Assembly (NCBI RefSeq): GCF_001620365.2
Contig: NZ_LQMT02000007.1
Coordinates: 367,358-431,357, forward strand
From: Amycolatopsis keratiniphila subsp. keratiniphila
GTDB taxonomy: Bacteria > Actinomycetota > Actinomycetes > Mycobacteriales > Pseudonocardiaceae
Length of the DNA stretch: 64,000 bases
Direction of reading: 5' to 3'
Positions 34,225 through 41,816 of this stretch are shown here, in pieces. The position numbers and the translations under genes were made by a program. The notes beneath the pieces were generated by a model. That model worked only from the letters and a program-made list of their open reading frames with translations. It searched no databases and was not told the DNA's origin. The number at the start of each line of letters is the position of its first letter. Positions within the stretch are counted from its first letter, which is position 1.

Positions 34225-36152
34225 TTACCAGTCCTCTTCGTACGGAGTTTCTCGGTGGCCTGCTCGTCGACGCGCAGACCTTCGGGGTCGTGGTGTGGAT
34301 CGCCGGTCACCACGACGCCGTAGTCCCTGGCCGCGCCCTCGACGCTGACGTACTCGTTGCGCACGTCGGCGAGCACGCGGGCGGGGTCCCGGTCGAACGG
34401 ATCACCCCAGCCACCGCCACCGTTGGTGACGCAGCGCAGGATCGTGCCGGGCGTCGTCTTCCACACCGGTTCGCTGGCGAAGTAGTGGTAGACGCCGTTT
34501 TCGGGGTCGAGCGCCTTGGACTCCGGGTCGAGCACACCGGCGACCGGGACACTTCCGGCGTAGACGTCGGCGCCGGTGCCGAGCAGGCGCCGCTCGTCCT
34601 TGCCGGGCGGGAAGAACCACATCGCCCCGGTCGGACCGGCCTGGCCGCCGTTGGCGCCGACACCGCTGGGCACCTTGGTGCGGAAGGGCGAGAGGTAGTG
34701 GCTCGCGTCGGACAGCCAGAGCGTGTCCTTCAGGTTCGCCGCACCGCCGCGGAACGTGCCGGCGCCGCCGGTGTCGATCGCGTGTTCCTTGCGCAGCATC
34801 ACGACCGGGGAATCGTGTTCGATCGTCTCCGTCGCCGGATCGAGGTTGTTCAGGAAGAACAGCACCGTGTAACTGTCACCGTCACCGTCCTTGGTGGCAC
34901 CCCACGGACCGTGCTCACCACCGCATTGGGTGGCACTCGTCCAGGGAGTTCCGTCGCCCGTCAGCCCGGAAGCGTTGTGGGTGTTGGTGGAGCCGTAGTC
35001 GCCCGCCACGCCTTTCTCGCCCAGCACCGGGTTGAGTGCGTCGAAGATGGCCGAGACCACGGCACCGGAGGCTTCCCAGAACATCATGATCCCGCCGTCC
35101 GGCGGCAGTGAGGAAACCAGCGTGCCGGGCGGGGTGGCGAGGTCGATGGTGCGCCAGGTCCCCGAGGTGAACGGCACTTCCGGGTCCAGCAGCATCGTCA
35201 GCGCGACGCCGACCGCGGTCTTCGTGTCGAGGACTCCACAGTTGATGCAGGTGCGTGCCTGCGACGAGGTCCCGTCGAGGTCTACCTCGATGTCCTGCCC
35301 GCGTTTTCGCAGGGTCACCTTCACCGTGTAGTCGACGCTGTCGTCCAGGCCGTCCGCGTCGATGACCGCGGAACCGGTGTAGTCACCGTCGGGAACCAGC
35401 GCGATCGCCTCGCGCATCCGTTCGGCAGACGTGTCACAGGCGTAGGTGAGCGTGCCCAGATAGGCGTCGAGGCCGTACCGCTCGATGTTCTCCAGCACGA
35501 GCTGCTCACCGAGCTTGAGCTGCTGGTGGATGCTCTTGAAGTCCGGCAGCAGCATCCCGCCCCAGCGGGTGTTGTCGAAGATCAAGCTGAAGGTCGACCG
35601 CACGGGTTCGTCCTTGGCCCACAGCAGGACCGGCGGGATGACGAGCCCGTTTTCGTACACATTGGACTTCGTGGCGGAGAACCCACCCGGGACGGTCCCA
35701 CCCATGTCGAGCTGATGGGCGCGCATGTTGACGAAGGAGACGATCTCACCGTCGACGAACACCGGCCGGATGAAGCAGACGTCGTTGACGTGCGTGCCGC
35801 CGCGATACGGGTCGTTGCAGATCAGCACATCACCTGGTGAGAGGTTCTCCGGCCCGTACTCTTCGACCGTGTTGCGCACCGCGTCGCCGAGGGTGCCGAG
35901 GAAGACCACAAGGCTGTTGCTGACCACGGCCATCGGGTAGCCGCGGTCCGGCGGGCCGCTGATGGTGCAGGCGAAGTCGTACCAGTCGCGGATGATCGGC
36001 GAGAACGCCTCGCGCATGAAGCCGGTGGACATGTGCTCCACCGCGTAGCGCAGGCGATTCAGGATCACCGCCGTGGTGAAGCGGTCACTGCCGTAGGCGG
36101 CGTTGAACTCGTCGTCGGAGATGTCGCGCAAACGTGTGTCCACTGTGGTCAC
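34221..36152 (-). CDS. hyuB: Hydantoinase B/acetone-carboxylase alpha-type subunit
   Basis: 643 residues, HyuB/oxoprolinase C-terminal family. Seen: EAFSPIIRDWYDFACTISG, GDVLICNDPYRGGTHVNDVC, HQLDMGGTVPGGFS, GEHGPWGATKDGDGDSYTV, GGAGTFRGGAANLKDTLW, GVGANGGQAGPTGAMWFF. It forms a complex with the HyuA-type subunit encoded just upstream (4-base overlap). Family activities are ATP-dependent ring opening (hydantoins, 5-oxoproline) or carboxylation of ketones (acetone, acetophenone); the sequence alone does not choose between them. Confidence 0.92.
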   Translation of the reverse strand: MTTVDTRLRDISDDEFNAAYGSDRFTTAVILNRLRYAVEHMSTGFMREAFSPIIRDWYDFACTISGPPDRGYPMAVVSNSLVVFLGTLGDAVRNTVEEYGPENLSPGDVLICNDPYRGGTHVNDVCFIRPVFVDGEIVSFVNMRAHQLDMGGTVPGGFSATKSNVYENGLVIPPVLLWAKDEPVRSTFSLIFDNTRWGGMLLPDFKSIHQQLKLGEQLVLENIERYGLDAYLGTLTYACDTSAERMREAIALVPDGDYTGSAVIDADGLDDSVDYTVKVTLRKRGQDIEVDLDGTSSQARTCINCGVLDTKTAVGVALTMLLDPEVPFTSGTWRTIDLATPPGTLVSSLPPDGGIMMFWEASGAVVSAIFDALNPVLGEKGVAGDYGSTNTHNASGLTGDGTPWTSATQCGGEHGPWGATKDGDGDSYTVLFFLNNLDPATETIEHDSPVVMLRKEHAIDTGGAGTFRGGAANLKDTLWLSDASHYLSPFRTKVPSGVGANGGQAGPTGAMWFFPPGKDERRLLGTGADVYAGSVPVAGVLDPESKALDPENGVYHYFASEPVWKTTPGTILRCVTNGGGGWGDPFDRDPARVLADVRNEYVSVEGAARDYGVVVTGDPHHDPEGLRVDEQATEKLRTKRTGK

Positions 36153-38176
36153 TTCCTCCGGATGATCAGTTCGCCGTAACGGCCGACGCTCGCGCGCTGC
36201 CCCGCGCCGACGTGCGTGGTCGACAGGCCTTCGTCCACAATGGCCGGTCCTTCGAGCACGTCATCGGCGCGCAGTGCGGCGCGGTCGTAGACAGCCGCTT
36301 CCTGTCCGGTCTCGCCGTCGCCGAGGTAACGCAGCACGGTCGTCCGGACCGGCCTGAGCGGTTCGTCGCCGCGAACCGGGAGTTCCGGGTAGGTCACCTT
36401 CGGGGTGTCCAGGACCGCCCGCACGCGGAAGGTCACGCCCTCGACGGGGAGCATCTCGAATCGGTTGCCCGACCGGCCCTCGTAGGTGTCGTGGAAGGCA
36501 CCGATCATGGTGGCGATCGCGGTGTCGTCGATCGTGCCGTCGGGCACCGGGACGAACGGCGTCTCCCAGCTCTGGCCGACGAGATGGGCGTCCATGCTCC
36601 GGTGGAACGTCACACGGGCCCCAACGTCGAGCCCTTCACGCAGCCGCGCCTCCATTTCCGTGAACAGCGCGTCGATCTTCGGCGCCGCCTCCGGGGTGAG
36701 GACGAGGTAGGCGCTGCGGTTGACGGTGAAGACCTGGTCGGCCGACAGCAGGCCCAGCGCGGAGAACAGGCCGGGGTTCGGCGGCACGATCACCTGTTTG
36801 CAGTGCACGGTGTCGAGCACCGCGGGCAGCAGCATCGGACCGGCCGCGCCGTAGGCGACGAGGCTGTAGTCGCGCGGGTCGACGCCGTTCTTGATGGCGA
36901 TGTTGAACACGCCTTCGGCCATGTTGTTGACGGCCATCTCGTAGGCGTAGCGGACCCGCTGAGCGAGCGTGAACTCCGAATCGAGGCTCTCGAACGCCTG
37001 CTTGGCCAGGGCCGAGTCCAGATCGACCTTGCCGCCTGCGAAGCGTTCGGGGTCGATGATGCCGATCATCAGGCAGGTGTCGGTGGTGGTCGGTTGCGTT
37101 CCGCCCCGGCCGTAGCAGGCGGGGCCGGGATCCGCTCCCGAGCTGTCCGGGCCCACCTTGACCTCGCCCGCGGAGCCGATCGCGACGATGCTGCCGCCAC
37201 CCGCCCCGATGCTGGAGATGTCGTTGGCGAGCGCGTTGACGACCAGATCGTGTTCCAGTTCGAAGGTCGTGTTGACGAACGGTTCGCCCGCCGTCACGAC
37301 GCTGATGTCGCACGACGTGCCACCGACGTCGGCGCACAGGAGGTCCCGCTCCCCGATCAGCGCGCCGAAGTGGGCGCAGGCGACCGTGCCGGCGGCCGGA
37401 CCGGAGAAGACGATGCGGAACGGCTGCTCCATCGCGCGATCGGACGGGACGAGGGTGGCCGCGCAGTCGGCGAAGTTGAGCTGCCCGGTGAAACCCAGGT
37501 CGGCGAGCCCTTTCTCCAGCTTCGCGGTGTAGTCGGAGTAGATGATCTTCATCAGCGTGTCGACCACCGTGGTGGACGCCCGCGCGTACTCCTTGGCCAG
37601 CGGAGAGACCTCGCTGGAGATCGAGCAGGGGACGTCGCCGACCACCTCGCGAACCAGTTCGCGCAGCCGTAGTTCGTGCGCCGGGTTGACGTAGGCGTTG
37701 ATCAGGCAGATCGCGACCCCGGTGACGCCGCACCGGCGGAGCACCTCCAGTTCAGCCCGCGCCTGAGCTTCGTCCAATGCGAACAAGACGCCGCCGTCGG
37801 CCGTGATCCGTTCGCTGATGCCCCGGCGAAGGTAGCGCTCGACCAGCGGACGGGCCGCGTCGCCGAAGCTGCGCCGCCAGCGCGGGTCAAGGATGGCCGA
37901 CGCGGGCCGCCAGACGCGCCCCATGTCCAGGATGTCGCGATGGCCCTCGGTGGTCAGGAACCCGATCTTGGGCAGGCGCCGGGTGATCACGGCGTTGAGG
38001 CCGTGCGTGCTGGCGTGGTTGAACACCTCGGCGTTCTCCACTCCGAGGGTCGCGGCTCCTTCCAGAACCGGCCCGTAGACCTCGGTGTAGGACGTGGATA
38101 CCTTCGCGGTGCGGATCTCACCGTCCTGCAGGGCCACCACGTCGGTGAACGTGCCACCGACATCGACTGCGATCAT
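36149..38176 (-). CDS. hyuA: Hydantoinase A/acetone-carboxylase beta-type ATP-binding subunit
   Basis: 675 residues, HyuA/oxoprolinase N-terminal family with an ASKHA fold. Seen: phosphate-binding MIAVDVGGTFTDVVALQDG at the N-terminus, THGLNAVITRR, VPCSISSEVSPLAKEYARAS, FSGPAAGTVACAHFG, LCADVGGTSCDISVV, SIGAGGGSIV, GPDSSGADPGPACYGRGG. It hydrolyses ATP to phosphorylate the substrate or bicarbonate for the HyuB partner. The start MIAVDVGG was chosen because GGAGGA lies before it and the frame upstream runs into the zinc-ribbon gene. The companion zinc-ribbon gene ends 14 bases upstream. Confidence 0.93.
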   Translation of the reverse strand: MIAVDVGGTFTDVVALQDGEIRTAKVSTSYTEVYGPVLEGAATLGVENAEVFNHASTHGLNAVITRRLPKIGFLTTEGHRDILDMGRVWRPASAILDPRWRRSFGDAARPLVERYLRRGISERITADGGVLFALDEAQARAELEVLRRCGVTGVAICLINAYVNPAHELRLRELVREVVGDVPCSISSEVSPLAKEYARASTTVVDTLMKIIYSDYTAKLEKGLADLGFTGQLNFADCAATLVPSDRAMEQPFRIVFSGPAAGTVACAHFGALIGERDLLCADVGGTSCDISVVTAGEPFVNTTFELEHDLVVNALANDISSIGAGGGSIVAIGSAGEVKVGPDSSGADPGPACYGRGGTQPTTTDTCLMIGIIDPERFAGGKVDLDSALAKQAFESLDSEFTLAQRVRYAYEMAVNNMAEGVFNIAIKNGVDPRDYSLVAYGAAGPMLLPAVLDTVHCKQVIVPPNPGLFSALGLLSADQVFTVNRSAYLVLTPEAAPKIDALFTEMEARLREGLDVGARVTFHRSMDAHLVGQSWETPFVPVPDGTIDDTAIATMIGAFHDTYEGRSGNRFEMLPVEGVTFRVRAVLDTPKVTYPELPVRGDEPLRPVRTTVLRYLGDGETGQEAAVYDRAALRADDVLEGPAIVDEGLSTTHVGAGQRASVGRYGELIIRRK

Positions 38177-38190
38177 CGTTGATTCCTCCG

Positions 38191-38400
38191 CTACAGCAGG
38201 TCGGACAGGAGCTGGATCGGGCCGAGCCGTGACCACGGCGTGCGCTCGATCGACAGCAGGCAGTTCTGGCATTTGACGACTTGGAACCAGCCACCCTCGG
38301 AAACGACGGGGTAACGGCGGAGTTCGGCGGCCCCGCAGCGAGGGCAGGGACCGTCCACAGGGGTCCGTTCGAGGACCGGCGTCTTGCTCTGTTCACTCAT
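38191..38400 (-). CDS. Small zinc-ribbon protein, probable accessory subunit of HyuAB-type enzyme
   Basis: 69 residues with a four-cysteine ribbon: CPRC (Cys19, Cys22) and CQNC (Cys44, Cys47). No signal peptide. It is the first gene of the seven-gene operon, 14 bases before HyuA. Acetone and acetophenone carboxylases carry a small zinc-binding gamma subunit beside HyuA/HyuB-like subunits. By position this could be an analogue, which would favour carboxylase over hydantoinase chemistry; that is inference. Confidence 0.7.
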   Translation of the reverse strand: MSEQSKTPVLERTPVDGPCPRCGAAELRRYPVVSEGGWFQVVKCQNCLLSIERTPWSRLGPIQLLSDLL

Positions 38401-38529
38401 GTCGCACAACTCCACTGGTGTGCTCGGTGCTGCACTGGTGTGGAGAACGTAAGCCCACGTGGCGGCCGTCACCATCCCGTGAGCGAAGCTCGGGCATCCA
38501 CTTTTCGCAGGTCCCAGCCTCGGCGATCC

Positions 38530-38544
38530 AAATATGATATATTT
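38530..38544. promoter_or_regulatory. Perfect AT-rich palindrome upstream of the AraC-type gene
   Basis: AAATATGATATATTT, 6-base perfect arms around GAT, 31 bases before the AraC-type start and 130 bases before the divergent zinc-ribbon/HyuAB operon. This is one of the two best examples of the motif repeated across the window. Confidence 0.65.
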
Positions 38545-38575
38545 AGAGACCGCAATGAGGCGCGAGGAGGACGTC

Positions 38576-39535
38576 ATGCGCCCGCTCAACTTCCGCACCG
38601 GCGACCTCGACGTCGCCCACGAGCAGGTCACGAAGACCTTCGCCAGCCACGAGGTGCACGTGGCCGAGAGCCGCGACCTGAAGTTCCGGCTCGACCTCGC
38701 CCCTTCCTTGCGGCTGACGATCGCCCGGATGTCCTACGGCGCGGACACCACCATCCTCGGCCCCGCGATGCGGCTCTGCTACCACGTCAACCTGCCGGTC
38801 ACCGGGCACAGCACGGTGGAGCAGAACGGCGTGGGCCGCAGTTTCGCCGCGGGCGAGGCCGGTGTCGCCTTCGTCCCCGAGGCCCCGGTCATGGTGCAGT
38901 GGAGCGCCGACTCGTGGCAGTACCACGTCAAACTGCCGAAGGACCTCCTCGAGGCGCACGCCGCCAAGCTGATCGGCCGGCCGGTGGACGACGAAATCGC
39001 CTTCGACCTGACGTTCCCTTTGGAATCCAGTTCGGCGCAAGCACTGCTCGCGACCGTCGGCTTCCTCTACACGGAGCTGAGCCGCGAAGGCGGAGTCGCG
39101 ACAATCCCGGCCGCCTGCCACGAACTGGAATCGGCCCTGATGAGCCAGCTGCTCATGACGGTGCCCAGCCAGCTGAGCGCGGACCTGCACAGCAAGCCCG
39201 CGCACAACAGGCACTCGAAGATCCGGGAGATCATCGACCACATCGACCGGTTCCCCGAGGAGGAGCTCACGACCGCCGATCTCGCGGCCAAGGCCGGGAT
39301 CAGCGCCCGCGCCCTCCAAGCGGGGTTCCAGGAGGTGGTCGGCATGTCCCCCACCGCGTACCTGCGCGGCGTCCGCCTCGACCGGGTCCACCTCGAACTG
39401 GTGTCGGACACGCGCTGGTCGGTCACCGAGATCGCGGCGCGATGGGGCTTCTTCCATCCTGGACGTTTCGCCCACCAGTACCGTGAGCGCTTCGGGATGC
39501 TGCCGTCGGAGACGGCGCGGCTGACCAAGCGCTGA
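38576..39535 (+). CDS. AraC-family transcriptional regulator
   Basis: 319 residues. The N-terminal ~200 residues resemble the AraC-binding-like sensor (HVAESRDLKFRLDLAPSLRL, TILGPAMRLCYHVNLPVTGH, SFAAGEAGVAFVPEAPVMVQ). The C-terminal ~95 are an AraC/XylS double helix-turn-helix with LTTADLAAKAGISARALQAG, GMSPTAYLRGVRLDRVHLEL and the closing SVTEIAARWGFFHPGRFAHQ YRERFG pattern. The start at 38576 has GAGGAGG 5 bases upstream. It is divergent to the HyuAB operon and probably controls it. Its 3' end overlaps the convergent CoA-transferase gene by 113 bases. Confidence 0.92.
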   Translation: MRPLNFRTGDLDVAHEQVTKTFASHEVHVAESRDLKFRLDLAPSLRLTIARMSYGADTTILGPAMRLCYHVNLPVTGHSTVEQNGVGRSFAAGEAGVAFVPEAPVMVQWSADSWQYHVKLPKDLLEAHAAKLIGRPVDDEIAFDLTFPLESSSAQALLATVGFLYTELSREGGVATIPAACHELESALMSQLLMTVPSQLSADLHSKPAHNRHSKIREIIDHIDRFPEEELTTADLAAKAGISARALQAGFQEVVGMSPTAYLRGVRLDRVHLELVSDTRWSVTEIAARWGFFHPGRFAHQYRERFGMLPSETARLTKR

Positions 39536-40643
39536 TCAGCTTTTCCGCGTCCAGAACGTCCGCCACCGGCGGCTGCGGCTCGCGAGCGGGCGTCCGCCCC
39601 AGCCGGGGCGCGGGGTTCGGATGCAACACGCCGCCGACCCGGCGGAAGACTTCACGCTCGGCGTTGTGCGGATGCTCCGCAGCTTCGTCGAACGTAAGCA
39701 CCGGCGTGACGCAGGCGTCGGTACCTTCAAAGATTCGAGCCCACTCGTCACGATCCCTCGCCGCGAACGCCTCGGCGATCAGTTTTCGCAGCCGCGGCCA
39801 TTCCGTGCGGTCATCCTGTTCGGGCCATTCGGAAAGGTCGACGCCGAGCCGCGAGACGAACTCCCGGTAGAAGTCAGGCTCCAATGCCCCGACCGCGACG
39901 TATCGCCCGTCTGCGCATTGGTAGGTGTCGTAGAACGGCGCGCCGGAATCGAGGTAGTTGGTGCCGGGCTCGTCGCTGTAGCGACCGGCGGCGCGCAGCC
40001 CCTGAAGCTTGGCCGTGAGCAGCGCGACGCCGTCCAGCATCGCCGCGTCGATCACCTGGCCACGGCCCGAGCACCGGGCTTCCAGGACGGCGCATACAAT
40101 CCCGTAGGCCGCAGCCAGCGCGCCACCCGCGTAATCGCCGAGCAGGTTGATCGGCGGCCGCGGGGCCTCCCCCGCCCTCGCCATCGCGTGCAGGGCACCG
40201 GACTGTGCGACGTAATTGATGTCATGACCCGCCTGCTGAGCCAACGGCCCGGTCTGGCCGTACCCAGTCAACCGGGCATACACGAGCGCGGAATTGCACC
40301 GCAGAAGCGTGTCCGGCCCCAGCCCGAGTCGCTCGGCCACCCCAGGCCGGTATCCCTCGATGAACACGTCGGCGGCCTCGACGAGGCGGAGCACCGAATC
40401 GACTCCGGCGGAACTCTTGAGATCGATCTCGACCGTGCCCACCCCGCGATTGGCGAGATCGTGCTCGGGTGCCATCCCCTCGGTCTGCCCCAGCGCGCGC
40501 CCTCGGCGGTTCGCCGGGCGGGCGACCCGCACGACCTCGGCACCCATGTCCGCCAGCAGCATGCTCGCGAACGGCGTCGGCCCCATTCCAGCGAGCGCGA
40601 TTACCCGCACCCCGGTCAACGGCCCGCTCACCTCGGTCGCCAT
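39423..40643 (-). CDS. Family III CoA-transferase/alpha-methylacyl-CoA racemase-like protein
   Basis: 406 residues of the CaiB-BaiF family. Seen: GPLTGVRVIALAGMGPTPFA, SMLLADMGAEVVRV, TVEIDLKSSAGVDSVLRLVE, LTGYGQTGPLAQQAGHDINY (with the catalytic Asp usual for the family), GGALAAAYGIVCAVLEAR. The MGPTPFASMLLADMGA start and GHDINY motif favour the alpha-methylacyl-CoA racemase branch (substrate epimerisation) over a true CoA-transferase. The last ~37 residues run past the conserved domain and antisense through the end of the AraC-type gene. AT-rich near-palindrome 15 bases before the start. Confidence 0.88.
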   Translation of the reverse strand: MATEVSGPLTGVRVIALAGMGPTPFASMLLADMGAEVVRVARPANRRGRALGQTEGMAPEHDLANRGVGTVEIDLKSSAGVDSVLRLVEAADVFIEGYRPGVAERLGLGPDTLLRCNSALVYARLTGYGQTGPLAQQAGHDINYVAQSGALHAMARAGEAPRPPINLLGDYAGGALAAAYGIVCAVLEARCSGRGQVIDAAMLDGVALLTAKLQGLRAAGRYSDEPGTNYLDSGAPFYDTYQCADGRYVAVGALEPDFYREFVSRLGVDLSEWPEQDDRTEWPRLRKLIAEAFAARDRDEWARIFEGTDACVTPVLTFDEAAEHPHNAEREVFRRVGGVLHPNPAPRLGRTPAREPQPPVADVLDAEKLISAWSAAPSPTAASRSAHGTGGRNVQDGRSPIAPRSR

Positions 40644-40657
40644 CGCGCTCCTTCCAC

Positions 40658-40672
40658 GAAATATTATGTTTC
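40658..40672. promoter_or_regulatory. AT-rich near-palindrome before the CoA-transferase/racemase gene
   Basis: GAAATATTATGTTTC: GAAATA against TGTTTC with one mismatch, 15 bases before the start at 40643, in the gap shared with the divergent GntR gene. Confidence 0.45.
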
Positions 40673-40712
40673 AGCTGCGCGATCGGCACTCGATGCCGTG
40701 CCATAATCGACA

Positions 40713-40732
40713 GAACGTTGTATATGATGTTC
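40713..40732. promoter_or_regulatory. AT-rich element before the first GntR gene
   Basis: GAACGTTGTATATGATGTTC has GAAC/GTTC outer arms and an inner TATATGAT core resembling the palindrome at 38530. It ends 24 bases before the GntR start, suggesting autoregulation. Confidence 0.4.
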
Positions 40733-40756
40733 GCAACCGAATTGGGGAGGTGCCGG

Positions 40757-41449
40757 GTGGCCGACAACTCGATCAGGCTCCGGAGCAGCGAAGGCCGGCA
40801 GCAGCTGCCTGAGGAGGTCGCCACCTACGTGCGCGAGCTCATCATGTCCGGTCAGGTCAAACCGGGCGAGTTCCTGCGCACCGAGCCGATCGCGGAAGCA
40901 GTGGGCGTCAGCAACACGCCGGTCCGCGAAGGCCTGCTCTCCTTGCGAAGCGAAGGATTCGTCGAGCTGGTCCCCCGCCGCGGTTTCGTCGTCGCACCGG
41001 TTTCGCGGCAGGACATCCAAGACCTCTTCTGGGCACAGGCCCAGTTCTCCTCCGAGCTGGCCGCTCGTGCCGCGAAGAAGATCACTCCTGATCAGATCGC
41101 CCGGCTCGAAGCGATCAACGAGGACTTCGAGAAGGCCGTCGAAGCCGGAGACCAGGAAACCCTCGCCCGTCTCGGGCACGACTTCCACCGGCAGATCAAC
41201 CTCGCTGCCGACTCGCACCGGCTGACGCTGCTGCTCAGCTCGGTGGTCAAGCACCTGCCGAACCGCTTCTACGCCTCGATCGAGGAGCACGTCACCGCCA
41301 CCCGCAACGACCACGCGGAACTGGTCCAGGCGCTGCGCGGTCGGCACGTCCGCAAGGCACGAACCATCGCGGAGCAGCACATCCTCGAAGGCGCCGACAG
41401 CGTCATCAAGGTGCTCGAGGAGCGCGGTCTCTGGGCCGACGAGGAGTAA
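40757..41449 (+). CDS. GntR-family regulator (FCD/FadR-type sensor)
   Basis: 230 residues. An N-terminal winged helix (EVATYVRELIMSGQVKPGEF, AEAVGVSNTPVREGLLSLRS, EGFVELVPRRGFVVAPVS) is followed by an all-helical FCD domain (residues about 88-215) with metal-site style residues (DFHRQINLAADSHRL, NDHAELVQALRGRH, AEQHI). Such regulators release DNA on binding an organic acid or acyl-CoA. GTG 40757 was chosen for the GGGGAGG 6 bases before it; an in-frame ATG at 40727 is possible but lacks a ribosome site. Divergent from the CoA-transferase gene. Confidence 0.92.
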   Translation: MADNSIRLRSSEGRQQLPEEVATYVRELIMSGQVKPGEFLRTEPIAEAVGVSNTPVREGLLSLRSEGFVELVPRRGFVVAPVSRQDIQDLFWAQAQFSSELAARAAKKITPDQIARLEAINEDFEKAVEAGDQETLARLGHDFHRQINLAADSHRLTLLLSSVVKHLPNRFYASIEEHVTATRNDHAELVQALRGRHVRKARTIAEQHILEGADSVIKVLEERGLWADEE

Positions 41450-41462
41450 CCCTCGCTGGTCA

Positions 41463-41501
41463 CGAGCGGGGCGACGACCTTTCCGGCCGCCGCCCCGCTC
41501 G
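41463..41501. terminator. Terminator hairpin between convergent GntR and small-protein genes
   Basis: CGAGCGGGGCG (41463-41473) pairs exactly with CGCCCCGCTCG (41491-41501) around a 17-base loop, followed by GCCGTTTTCC. It lies 14 bases after the GntR stop and 17 before the convergent stop. Confidence 0.75.
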
Positions 41502-41517
41502 CCGTTTTCCCCGGTGT

Positions 41518-41778
41518 TCACGCCGCTTCGCCCACGTTTCCGGCGGCTGCCCCGCCGGCCGCGGTCAGCCGCGCGCGGACGCGATGTCCGATCGGCCCCG
41601 GCTGCGCTGGGACGATCAGGCCGCGATGAGCGAGCACATGCGCGGTGTACTGGTCGCAACACGGCAACCCGTCGATGAACAGATCGGGCTCACTGCTGCA
41701 GGTGATCTCCGCTCGCCCGGAGGCCACCGCGCGGAGGATCGCCAGCTCCCGGTGACTCAGTTCGTGATCCGGGGTCAT
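41518..41778 (-). CDS. Small hypothetical protein
   Basis: 86 residues: MTPDHELSHRELAILRAVAS, then EPDLFIDGLPCCDQYTAHVL with adjacent cysteines, and an Ala/Gly-rich tail. The first 30 residues vaguely recall a LuxR-type helix (SHRELAILRAVASG) but no full helix-turn-helix is present. GGAGG lies before the ATG and a perfect AT-rich palindrome 24 bases upstream, which supports it as a real, regulated gene. It follows the transporter gene by 35 bases on the same strand. Confidence 0.6.
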   Translation of the reverse strand: MTPDHELSHRELAILRAVASGRAEITCSSEPDLFIDGLPCCDQYTAHVLAHRGLIVPAQPGPIGHRVRARLTAAGGAAAGNVGEAA

Positions 41779-41801
41779 GGTGGCCTCCTGCGTCAGCTAA
41801 T

Positions 41802-41816
41802 TAATATTTTATATTA
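41802..41816. promoter_or_regulatory. Perfect AT-rich palindrome before the small-protein gene
   Basis: TAATATTTTATATTA: 6-base perfect arms around TTT. It overlaps the stop codon of the transporter gene and lies 24 bases before the next start. With 38530-38544 it defines the core (A/T)AATAT-N3-ATATT(A/T). Confidence 0.6.
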
